Source: an uncultured Candidatus Saccharibacteria bacterium
GTDB taxonomy: Bacteria; Patescibacteriota; Saccharimonadia; Saccharimonadales; Saccharimonadaceae
Length of the DNA: 48,279 nt
Assembly (NCBI GenBank): GCA_947166895.1
Contig: CAMVFY010000004.1
Span: 1 to 48,279 of the forward strand
Reading direction: 5' to 3'
This document shows, one piece after another, positions 41,495-48,279 of the stretch (the stretch's first letter is position 1; every line of letters starts with the position of its first letter). The position numbers were made by a program, and so were the translations under genes. The notes below the pieces were generated by a model. That model was given only the letters and a program-made list of their open reading frames with translations. It was not told the origin of the DNA and did not search any database.

Positions 41495-43588
41495 TTATTC
41501 AAAAATCGGCAAATCTTCCGGGAATGGATCAAAATCCTCTTCTGAAAAATCAGAAAAATCCTTAAATCCGTCTCCGTCTTCATCTTTATACCCTGCCGAA
41601 CCATACGGATTATACCCCAGCTCCATTAAGAATCTTGACGGCATATTATAGTTCCGATCACCAAACGTAAATCTCGAAACCGCATAGGTCAAAAACAGCC
41701 TCTGCATCGCCCTCGTCATCCCCACATAAGCCAACCTTCGTTCCTCTTCCAGCTCATCTTCGTTATCAAATGCTCGACTCCCCGGAAACAACCCTTCTTC
41801 CATTCCAACCATAAACACTACTGGGAATTCTAGCCCCTTAGCCGCATGCATAGTCATGAGTGTCACTGAGTTTCTTTCAGACGCTTCGTCTGCCGACGAC
41901 ATCAAACTCGCATCCGCCAAAAAGTCTTCCACCGTATCATACACCGAAGCATTGGACTGTAATACTTCCAGGTTTCGCATCCGATCCTCTGCCGCCGGCG
42001 TTCCGTCGTCGGTCAAAGTCTCAAAATCAAAATAATCCACCGCACGTTTCACCACGTCTCCCGGATTTTCAATCTGTCTGGCTTCGTGTAAAAAGTTCAC
42101 CAGCCGAGAAAAACCGTTTCTGGCCCTGGTTGACTTTAATATCTCCACCAAATCTGGGTTAAATAAAGGCTCTTCGTCTTTCAAAGCATCAAATAAACTG
42201 ATGATTTTATTTAGTGACACTTCTCCAATTCCAGATAAAACATTCTGCACTACTCGACCGAGACTCACTTTGTCTCGCTGATTTACGCATAAACGCAAAA
42301 TCGCTAGCACATCCTTAACTTCTTTCCGATCGTAAAATCTTACCCCGCCCACAATTTTATACGGAATTTGCATACTCATAAATGCTTTTTCAAAAGCATA
42401 CGATTGCGCATTCGTCCGGTAAAGCACCGCAAAATCCGCAAAATCCGGATATTCCCTTTGTAAATTCAAAATCTTAAGCGCCACAAAGTTCGCTTCGGCA
42501 TTTTCATCCGGCAAAGATTCAATATCCACCGGCTCACCTTTCCCGGCTTCTGTAAATAGGGTTTTATCCGTCCGCGTTTTATTCTCGCGGATAATTTTTT
42601 GTGATGCCTCAAGGATATTTCCTGTCGAACGATAATTTTGCTCCAGTTTTATCACCTTCGCACCCGGAAAATCCTTCTCGAAATGCAAAATGTTTGTAAA
42701 ATCCGCCCCTCGCCACGAATAAATTGACTGCCAATCATCTCCCACCACACAAATGTTTTTCTGATCGTTCACGAGCAGCCTCACAATCTGATACTGCACC
42801 GTGTTCGTGTCTTGATATTCATCGATCAAAATATGCTCAAACCTATTCTGCCACTTTTTTCGCACTTCCGGATGTTTTTGCAAAATCTCCAACTCTTTCA
42901 AAAGCAAATCATCAAAATCTAGCGCCCCTGCTCTGCTTTTTTCGACCTCATACTTTGCAAAAATTTTTGCGATTTTTTGTTGATTTGGATAAAAAGCGCT
43001 CGCCGCATATTCTTCCGGCCCATTACCTTTATTTTTTTCACTTGAAATAATCGACTGAATTGATTTTGGTTTAAGTTGTTTATTGTCCGACAACTTCAAA
43101 TCTTTCATAATCCGCCGAATTAACGACACTTGGTCATCTGTATCATAAATCACAAAGTTCCGGTCTAGCCCCGCCGCGTCCGCTTCCATCCGTAGAATCT
43201 TCACTGCAATTCCATGAAATGTTCCCATATATGGCATAAAACTTCGTGGAGGTTCAGGAGCTTCTGTATGTTCAATTCGAGGGCTTCCGGAGGTTACGAC
43301 CGAGGATGAGGGCGCGAGCCCCGTGACGACGGGAGCGAGCGACCCGTCCCGAGAGCGAACATACAGAAGTTTCCATAACCTCTCGCGCATTTCCTTTGCT
43401 GCCTTATTCGTAAAGGTTACTGCAAGAATCTGATGCGGCTGTATTCCGTGCGTAATTAAATTTGCAATTCGATGCGTCAAAGTTTTAGTTTTACCAGATC
43501 CCGCTCCAGCCAAAATCAAAAGCGGGCCACTAAGCGTTTCCACTGCTTCTTTCTGCGCCGGGTTCAAGCCTTCAAAAATCGCATCCAT
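41495..43588 (-). CDS. pcrA: UvrD/PcrA-type superfamily 1 DNA helicase with a palindrome insertion
   Basis: 3'-5' helicase for repair and replication, 697 aa. Motifs in order: Q-motif LNPAQKEAV, Walker A GAGSGKT, Ia TFTNKAAKEMRER, II LIDEYQDTN, III VVGDDWQSIYSWRGA, IV QNYRSTGNIL, V MTMHAAKGLEF, VI EERRLAYVGMTRA. Residues about 69-112, between RLWKLL and MPYMGTFHG, come from palindrome E7 and form a Ser/Val/Pro-rich loop in domain 1A absent from ordinary PcrA. The start follows a leaderless promoter. The C-terminal tail is acidic and short. Confidence 0.95.
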   Translation of the reverse strand: MDAIFEGLNPAQKEAVETLSGPLLILAGAGSGKTKTLTHRIANLITHGIQPHQILAVTFTNKAAKEMRERLWKLLYVRSRDGSLAPVVTGLAPSSSVVTSGSPRIEHTEAPEPPRSFMPYMGTFHGIAVKILRMEADAAGLDRNFVIYDTDDQVSLIRRIMKDLKLSDNKQLKPKSIQSIISSEKNKGNGPEEYAASAFYPNQQKIAKIFAKYEVEKSRAGALDFDDLLLKELEILQKHPEVRKKWQNRFEHILIDEYQDTNTVQYQIVRLLVNDQKNICVVGDDWQSIYSWRGADFTNILHFEKDFPGAKVIKLEQNYRSTGNILEASQKIIRENKTRTDKTLFTEAGKGEPVDIESLPDENAEANFVALKILNLQREYPDFADFAVLYRTNAQSYAFEKAFMSMQIPYKIVGGVRFYDRKEVKDVLAILRLCVNQRDKVSLGRVVQNVLSGIGEVSLNKIISLFDALKDEEPLFNPDLVEILKSTRARNGFSRLVNFLHEARQIENPGDVVKRAVDYFDFETLTDDGTPAAEDRMRNLEVLQSNASVYDTVEDFLADASLMSSADEASERNSVTLMTMHAAKGLEFPVVFMVGMEEGLFPGSRAFDNEDELEEERRLAYVGMTRAMQRLFLTYAVSRFTFGDRNYNMPSRFLMELGYNPYGSAGYKDEDGDGFKDFSDFSEEDFDPFPEDLPIFE
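43251..43380. repeat. Palindromic element E7 inside pcrA
   Basis: Arms at 43251-43273 and 43357-43380 match in about 18 of 23 bases, including the 13-base block CTTCTGTATGTTC. The centre holds the 32-bp core (43312-43343) shared with E6. In E6 and E7 the core is read in two different frames, so the DNA or RNA rather than the peptide is conserved. Confidence 0.88.
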
Positions 43589-43594
43589 TTCACC

Positions 43595-43603
43595 ATTATA
43601 GCA
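43595..43603 (-). promoter_or_regulatory. Leaderless promoter of pcrA
   Basis: The minus strand reads TGCTATAAT six bases before ATG, just at the murA stop. Confidence 0.78.
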
Positions 43604-45154
43604 TTAGATGCCAGTCAGCGGCGCAATGTCGGCCCCCAAATGTCGGAGTCTCAAAGCAAAATCCTGATACCCACGATTAATCGGATACACGTTTCTCAAG
43701 ATTGACTTTCCTGGCGCCGCCAACATCGCAATCAATATCACCACTGCCGGGCGCAAAGCCTGCGGTGCCACTAGCTCCGCCGGGCGCCAATTTGTCGGCC
43801 CCTCGATATACACTCGATGAGCATCAAGTAGTTCTACCTTCGCATTCAAGTTAGACAATTCCGTAATATACACCGCCCGATTTTCGAAAACCCAATCATG
43901 AATGAGTGTCCTACCCTCTGCCACCGCCGCTATCACCGAGAAAAACGGCAAATTATCAATATTAAGCCCCGGAAACGGCATCGGATGAATTTTGTCCACC
44001 GGTGCCACCAATTTAGATTTCTTGATCGTCAAATCAACCAACCGTGTTCGCCCATTCGCCGACAAATACTCTTCCGATTTTTCGTACTCTGCATGCATAT
44101 TTTTCAAAACTTCTAGTTCGATTTCCAAAAACTCGATTGGTGCTCGCAGCAATTTTATTTCCGAATGAGTCACTAGTGCGGCCGCAATAAAGCTCATCGC
44201 TTCAATCGGATCTTCCGATACGCAATAATCAACTTCCTCATTAAAATATGGTTTACCGTAAACCGTCAACCTTGTTGTCCCAATCCCAAATATTTTAATT
44301 CCTAATCTTTCCAAGAAGAAACACATATCCTGCACCATGTAGTTTGGTGATGCCCCCACGATAGTCGTTTTACCCGGATTCAGCGCTGCCGCCATTAACA
44401 CATTCTCTGTCACTGTATCCCCTCGTTCAGCAAGTACAATATAACGATCGGATTTATCATTTAATACTTCACGGTTAACCTCCACCTCATAAAAACCGCT
44501 ATTCTTCATTGCATCTACCTTAAGGCCAAAGCTTTCAAGCGCCTGCAAATGTGGTTCTACTGTTCGTGTTCCTAGCGAACAACCGCCGGCATAGGGGATA
44601 TGAAATTTTTCGTATTTGTGAAGAAGTGGCCCCAAAAACATAATAATTGATCGCGTCCGTCTTGCTGCCTCAATATCCATTTCATCCAATCTTAATTCAC
44701 GGGGTGATATAATTTCCAAATCACGACGTCGGTTAGTCCAGCGACATTTTACCCCAATCGACTCCAAAACTTCAATAATCCTGAACACTTCCTCAATCCG
44801 CGCCACCCTATGTAAAATTGTCTTTCCAGTGTTGAGGAGCGCCGCACAAAGGAGCCCCACCGCCGCATTCTTGGACGTGTTTATCGTGATTTCACCCGAC
44901 AACTCTTTCCCACCATGGATCATAAAACTTTGCGAAGCCGAATCATTTATAGAGAGAATCTGATTACCCAAGGCTTCCGAAAGCTTCTTCACCATCTCAA
45001 GAGACACATTTTGCCCACCCTTCTCAATTCGGTGAATTGCCGACTGGCTAGAACCTACCGCCTCGGCCAAATCCTCCTGCGTCCACCCCTTTTCGAGCCG
45101 CATATGCTCGATGGTTTCCCCGATAACCTGCTGGTAATTCCTCACTTTTTTCAT
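43604..45154 (-). CDS. murA: UDP-GlcNAc enolpyruvyl transferase MurA with N-terminal XRE helix-turn-helix
   Basis: 516 aa, about 90 longer than ordinary MurA. Residues 8-70 are a Cro/C1-type DNA-binding domain (HMRLEKGWTQEDLAEAVG, SSQSAIHRIEKG, LSEALG). MurA follows from about 78: NTSKNAAV with Lys95, the fosfomycin-target Cys192 in AGGCSLGTR, ERGDTVTENVLMAA and a C-terminal NINRGY-like PINRGYQDF. The first committed step of peptidoglycan synthesis is thus joined to a putative transcription regulator. The frame is continuous and TATAAT lies six bases before the HTH start codon, so the fusion looks genuine. It is divergent from pgk. Confidence 0.94.
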   Translation of the reverse strand: MKKVRNYQQVIGETIEHMRLEKGWTQEDLAEAVGSSQSAIHRIEKGGQNVSLEMVKKLSEALGNQILSINDSASQSFMIHGGKELSGEITINTSKNAAVGLLCAALLNTGKTILHRVARIEEVFRIIEVLESIGVKCRWTNRRRDLEIISPRELRLDEMDIEAARRTRSIIMFLGPLLHKYEKFHIPYAGGCSLGTRTVEPHLQALESFGLKVDAMKNSGFYEVEVNREVLNDKSDRYIVLAERGDTVTENVLMAAALNPGKTTIVGASPNYMVQDMCFFLERLGIKIFGIGTTRLTVYGKPYFNEEVDYCVSEDPIEAMSFIAAALVTHSEIKLLRAPIEFLEIELEVLKNMHAEYEKSEEYLSANGRTRLVDLTIKKSKLVAPVDKIHPMPFPGLNIDNLPFFSVIAAVAEGRTLIHDWVFENRAVYITELSNLNAKVELLDAHRVYIEGPTNWRPAELVAPQALRPAVVILIAMLAAPGKSILRNVYPINRGYQDFALRLRHLGADIAPLTGI

Positions 45155-45160
45155 AATACC

Positions 45161-45169
45161 ATTATATCA
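45161..45169 (-). promoter_or_regulatory. Leaderless promoter of HTH-murA, overlapping the pgk control region
   Basis: The minus strand reads TGATATAAT six bases before ATG. Only 19 bp separate the murA and pgk starts, so the two promoters must overlap. Confidence 0.75.
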
Positions 45170-45173
45170 CAAT

Positions 45174-46241
45174 ATGAATAATACTTTCATGAAAACTATA
45201 AAAGATGTTGACGTCAAAGATAAAACAATTCTCGTTCGTGTAGATTATAATGTCCCTCTGAAAAACAGCAAAGTCGAAAACGATCTCCGTATTCGCGCTA
45301 GTCTCCCAACCATTAATTATTTGCTAGACCACGGCGCCAAAAAAATCATTTTAATTTCCCATCTCGGCCGACCCGAAGGCAAAATAACACCTGAATTATC
45401 TCTCTCACCGATAGCAAATACCTTGTGCAAACTTCTTCCTCATCAAAAAATCGGTTTTTACCCCTTACCAACTCCAGGCGAAAAATTAAAAACTCCTGCC
45501 GATGAAAAAATCGTCCTGCTTGAAAATCTTCGTTTCGACCCTGGCGAAGAGCAGAATTCTTTAGACTTCATTAAAAATATCGTTACAGCTACAGACGCAG
45601 ATATATTTATCCAAGACGGATTCGCCGTTATTCACCGCGCGCACGCCTCCACCGATGCTATAACGACTTTACTCCCCAGTTACGCTGGACTATTAGTCGA
45701 AAAAGAAGTCGAAAACCTCAAAAAAATACTCCAGAATCCAGATTCACCAGTACTTCTTATTATTGGTGGCTCCAAAGTCGAAGACAAACAGCCCCTGATT
45801 GATAAATTCATTAAAATCGCTGATCAAATCATAGTTGGTGGCAAAATCGCCGCTGATGGTTATATGTCCACAAACAAAAAAATCTACGTAGCCGAAGATT
45901 TCGACGAAAATTCCGAAGGTGCCAAGCTAGATATCGGCCCTCTCTCTACTGGTAAAATCGCCAGCTTCATCACTGATGCCAAGACTATCATTTGGAACGG
46001 ATTATTAGGCTATGCCGAGGACCCAACGTACGCCACCGCTTCAACCATCACCGCCGAACTAATTGGAGAGAAAAAGGACGCAACTACTATTATTTGTGGC
46101 GGTGACACCACTGGCTTTGTCGAAAACCTCATGGAAAATCATCCAAGTCTAAGCTACTCTCTAGTTTCAACTGGTGGTGGTGCCGCTCTTGAATTTTTAC
46201 TTGGCAAAGATTTACCCGGTCTTAAGGCTATATCTTCCTAA
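45174..46241 (+). CDS. pgk: Phosphoglycerate kinase, short form
   Basis: Makes ATP from 1,3-bisphosphoglycerate. 355 aa against the usual 390-415. VRVDYNVPL, LISHLGRPEGK, LENLRFDPGEE, FIQDGFAVIHRAHAS, VIGGSKVEDK and STGGGAALEFLLG are clear. The usual GGDSAAA-type ATP motif reads GGDTTGFVEN. The start is uncertain: ATG at 45174 (TTATAT six bases upstream) or ATG at 45189, which begins the family-like MKTIKDVDVK. Neither has a Shine-Dalgarno. The 3' end overlaps the convergent pyk by 14 bp. Confidence 0.93.
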   Translation: MNNTFMKTIKDVDVKDKTILVRVDYNVPLKNSKVENDLRIRASLPTINYLLDHGAKKIILISHLGRPEGKITPELSLSPIANTLCKLLPHQKIGFYPLPTPGEKLKTPADEKIVLLENLRFDPGEEQNSLDFIKNIVTATDADIFIQDGFAVIHRAHASTDAITTLLPSYAGLLVEKEVENLKKILQNPDSPVLLIIGGSKVEDKQPLIDKFIKIADQIIVGGKIAADGYMSTNKKIYVAEDFDENSEGAKLDIGPLSTGKIASFITDAKTIIWNGLLGYAEDPTYATASTITAELIGEKKDATTIICGGDTTGFVENLMENHPSLSYSLVSTGGGAALEFLLGKDLPGLKAISS

Positions 46242-47661
46242 CCTTAATTGTATCCGTACCAGCTATATTATTGTCCCCCGACACAACTACAACCAGCAAA
46301 TCCTTCTTGCCTTCCTTAGTCTGCAAGTAGCCGGACGCTTTTAACTCTTCTGCTAATTTTATTCCAAAATCGTTTTCGTAAGGCCTACAAAACGCCGAAC
46401 TAGCGTAGTTCAAGGCCAATTGGTTCGCTACTCTCTGATTTGGTGTCACCGATACTATTGGCAAATTTGGCCTCTGCGCCGCCATTGTCGTCGCAGTCAC
46501 GCCCGACGCAGTTTGACAAATAATCACATCTGCCGCAATCCGCTCAGCTAATCTTGCTGCCGCATCCGAAATCGCATCATACACCTCAGACTTTTCTCCA
46601 ATTGGTAAACCAGCAATTGATGCAATCCGCGAGTGATTTTGCGTATACAAAATCACTTTTTTCATCTCTTTCACTGTCTCTACCGGATATTTCCCGTTCG
46701 CAGTTTCATCCGAAAGCATTACGACATCAGCACCCTGCACCACTGCTGTTGCCACATCCGAAACTTCTGCTCGAGTCGGCTCCGGATTATCAACCATTGA
46801 ACTAAGCATCTGCGTAGCCACAATACAAAGCTTCGAGTGGGCCCTGCATAGCGAAATCAATTTCCGTTGAACAATTGGTACCACCTCTGCACCCGCCTCC
46901 ACCGCCATGTCACCACGCGCAACCATAATACCATCCGCCGCCTTCACAATCGCCTCCAGATTTTCCTCGCTCTCGACCGCCTTTTTTGTTTCAATCTTAG
47001 CTATTACTTTCGCATTTGAACCATAAGACAATAACAGTTGCTTTAGCCTTTGTATATCACTTGCTGATTGCACAAAAGACAACGAAACATAGTCATAATC
47101 CGAACCAGCTCCATATTCAATATCTGCCAAGTCTTTCGGGGTCAGAATATCACCACCAAAATCCGTTTCCGGCAAGTTTAATCCCTTACGCGACATAATA
47201 AAGCCATCGTTTAATATTTTGACTTTAATTGCAGTGTCCGAGACGATTTCCACCACTTCAGTCTTAATTTTCCCATCAAACATCGAAATCGGCTCCCCCA
47301 CTTTAACCTTTTCCGCCAAATTATATTGTACCGGCACAATCATTTCACCGTTATGTTCAAATTCTTTGGACTCCAATATCAATTCATCACCCTTCGCCAA
47401 GTCTAAGCGATTATCTTTAATCATGCCAAGCCTTATTTTTGGCCCTTGCAAATCTTGGAGAATAGCCACCGAACGCCCTTTCTTCATAGCCGCCGCCCGA
47501 ATCCATTTTATTTGCTGATCACGCTCTTCGTTTGAACCATGCGAACAGTTTAATCTACAACCATTTACGCCAGCCATGATCACTTCTTCTATCTTTTCTG
47601 CCGTATTAGTTGACGGGCCAATCGTTGCTAAAATTTTTGTTCTCTTAAAAAGTTTGCTCAT
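46228..47661 (-). CDS. pyk: Pyruvate kinase
   Basis: Last ATP-yielding step of glycolysis, 477 aa. TKILATIGPSTNTAEKIEE, CRLNCSHG, ILQDLQGPKIRLG, the B-domain insert, the substrate-site KIETKKAVE, GIMVARGDMAVEAGAE, and VATQMLSSMVDNPEPTRAE are all present. The C-terminal allosteric domain is retained, without the extra PEP-utiliser-like tail of some Firmicutes. It starts after a leaderless-type promoter and converges on pgk. Confidence 0.96.
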   Translation of the reverse strand: MSKLFKRTKILATIGPSTNTAEKIEEVIMAGVNGCRLNCSHGSNEERDQQIKWIRAAAMKKGRSVAILQDLQGPKIRLGMIKDNRLDLAKGDELILESKEFEHNGEMIVPVQYNLAEKVKVGEPISMFDGKIKTEVVEIVSDTAIKVKILNDGFIMSRKGLNLPETDFGGDILTPKDLADIEYGAGSDYDYVSLSFVQSASDIQRLKQLLLSYGSNAKVIAKIETKKAVESEENLEAIVKAADGIMVARGDMAVEAGAEVVPIVQRKLISLCRAHSKLCIVATQMLSSMVDNPEPTRAEVSDVATAVVQGADVVMLSDETANGKYPVETVKEMKKVILYTQNHSRIASIAGLPIGEKSEVYDAISDAAARLAERIAADVIICQTASGVTATTMAAQRPNLPIVSVTPNQRVANQLALNYASSAFCRPYENDFGIKLAEELKASGYLQTKEGKKDLLVVVVSGDNNIAGTDTIKVRKI

Positions 47662-47667
47662 GCTATA

Positions 47668-47676
47668 ATCTTATCA
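47668..47676 (-). promoter_or_regulatory. Leaderless promoter of pyk
   Basis: The minus strand reads TGATAAGAT six bases before ATG. Confidence 0.6.
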
Positions 47677-47690
47677 TAATATGAAACTTA

Positions 47691-47699
47691 TGGTAATAT
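47691..47699 (+). promoter_or_regulatory. Leaderless promoter of the gene at 47706
   Basis: TGGTAATAT ends six bases before ATG. Confidence 0.6.
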
Positions 47700-47705
47700 T
47701 ATTAC

Positions 47706-48131
47706 ATGGCATCTAAAAAACACCGTTTTACAACTCCACAAATTGTTGTGCTTATTGTTATCGTTTTGAGTATGGTCGCCGTAATCGCCGCAGCCATCTG
47801 TACCGTATTCTTAAAACCCGAAAATACCGTCAAGGATAAAATTTCCGAGCTTTCAGCCGATTATTACGAAAATTATCTCTACGAAAAATTCGACTTCAGC
47901 AACCTGTCCCCCGAAGACTACTTAGATTTCATGCAAAAATACGAAAAAACCGGCCTCACTGCCACCACCCTTCGTCAACTTCTTCTCTACGATCATCAAA
48001 AAAATGCCGAATTCGCCCCCCTCCTCAAAAAATACTGTGACGAAGATACTACATATATTAAATACTATCCCGAGCATCCATATTCTAAAACCTCCTACCG
48101 GGTGGAATACACATATTCTTGCGAATTCTAA
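47706..48131 (+). CDS. Small membrane-anchored protein, unknown function
   Basis: 141 aa. A basic head (MASKKHRFTTPQ) leads into one hydrophobic segment (about 13-36). A 105-residue outer part follows, rich in Tyr, Glu and Lys (YYENYLYEKFDFSNLSPEDYL, LKKYCDEDTTYIKYYPEHPY), with a Cys in YCDED and another in YSCEF at the end, which could form a disulfide. I do not recognise the family. The arrangement matches the gene at 4844. It is transcribed alone from its own promoter next to pyk, and no terminator is seen for it other than the hairpin shared with tRNA-Glu. Confidence 0.82.
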   Translation: MASKKHRFTTPQIVVLIVIVLSMVAVIAAAICTVFLKPENTVKDKISELSADYYENYLYEKFDFSNLSPEDYLDFMQKYEKTGLTATTLRQLLLYDHQKNAEFAPLLKKYCDEDTTYIKYYPEHPYSKTSYRVEYTYSCEF

Positions 48132-48133
48132 TC

Positions 48134-48153
48134 AAAAAAGGCTCATCTGAGCC
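48134..48153 (-). terminator. Terminator of the tRNA-Glu transcript
   Basis: The minus strand reads GGCTC, four bases, GAGCC, then six T. The plus-strand side lacks a T-run. Confidence 0.8.
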
Positions 48154-48155
48154 GT

Positions 48156-48176
48156 TGGTGATCTCGGCGGGAGTCG
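48156..48176 (-). repeat. Duplicated 3' end of tRNA-Glu
   Basis: 21 bp identical to 48225-48245, covering CCA, discriminator, acceptor 3' strand and part of the T-arm. It is followed by sequence that does not complete a tRNA: the T-stem GCGGG is present, but the loop has extra bases with a CGAATCTTCG palindrome. This is either a relic of a tandem tRNA copy or an old integration scar. Confidence 0.85.
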
Positions 48177-48224
48177 CATCGAAGATTCGCATTCCCCGCT
48201 TTTTATCGCGCACTATTATGTGCG

Positions 48225-48279
48225 TGGTGATCTCGGCGGGAGTCGAACCCGCGTTGTCGGGATGAAAACCCGATGTACT
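48225..48279 (-). tRNA. tRNA-Glu (anticodon UUC), 5' part beyond the window
   Basis: The reverse complement shows the anticodon loop TTTTCAT (UUC) with stem TCGGG/CCCGA, the T-arm GCGGGTTCGACTCCCGC, and encoded CCA. The D-arm and 5' acceptor strand are cut off by the window end. Confidence 0.93.

Noticed and set aside
1-48279. CRISPR array, prophage or insertion sequence
   Set aside because: No regularly spaced direct repeats, Cas proteins, phage structural genes or transposase motifs were found among the translated frames.

Overview
The window looks like a chromosome segment of a Candidatus Saccharibacteria (TM7, Patescibacteria/CPR) organism. Reasons: single-copy housekeeping genes packed with overlaps of 1-23 bp, reduced versions of standard proteins (RecO with no visible zinc finger, short Pgi and Pgk), LRR and FISUMP-type surface proteins, an arginine deiminase cluster of the kind known from mammal-associated Saccharibacteria, and no biosynthetic operons. 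UGA is a normal stop: two ATGA stop/start overlaps (7063-7066, 12397-12400) need it. This argues against the UGA-recoding Absconditabacteria and Gracilibacteria. The taxonomic call is inference.

Layout. 1-5.4 kb: tRNA-Lys and tRNA-Phe, hisS, an ABC exporter, glycyl-tRNA synthetase, a small exported protein. 5.4-11.3 kb: ppa, recO, a minimal two-component system, a membrane protein, xseAB, an LPG-synthase-like membrane protein, rpmA. 11.3-14.2 kb: a TRM11-like methyltransferase, tyrS, rnhA. 14.2-21.8 kb: two surface proteins around clpP-clpC (the latter behind a CIRCE element), then an AMP-forming ligase. 21.8-34.2 kb: an energy block read leftward, with galU, gpmI, aguA, an APC antiporter and a putrescine carbamoyltransferase (agmatine deiminase route), then arcD, arcA, arcB, arcC and pgi (arginine deiminase route). 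The single carbamate kinase could serve both routes. 34.2-41.4 kb: a small orphan gene with unusual 3' RNA, tRNA-Leu, an M1 aminopeptidase, ftsH, three tRNA-Pro isoacceptors plus a broken copy, a possible cell-wall hydrolase. 41.5-48.3 kb: pcrA/uvrD, an HTH-MurA fusion, pgk, pyk, a small membrane-anchored protein, tRNA-Glu cut by the window end.

Two window-wide patterns stand out. First, at least seven palindromic elements (E1-E7 below) lie between or inside genes, four of them in frame within conserved enzymes (tyrS, the TRM11-like gene, pepN, pcrA). They fall into groups with shared GC-rich cores. In several the long hairpin arms are inverted copies of local host sequence rather than of each other. 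They resemble in concept the Rickettsia palindromic elements, but I know of no description in Saccharibacteria. Second, most first genes of transcription units have an extended -10 box (TGnTATAAT) ending six or seven bases before the start codon, so their mRNAs should be leaderless. Shine-Dalgarno sequences appear mainly at genes with longer leaders or inside operons.

No CRISPR array, prophage or transposase gene was seen. No gap of more than about 300 bases lacks an annotated gene or RNA.
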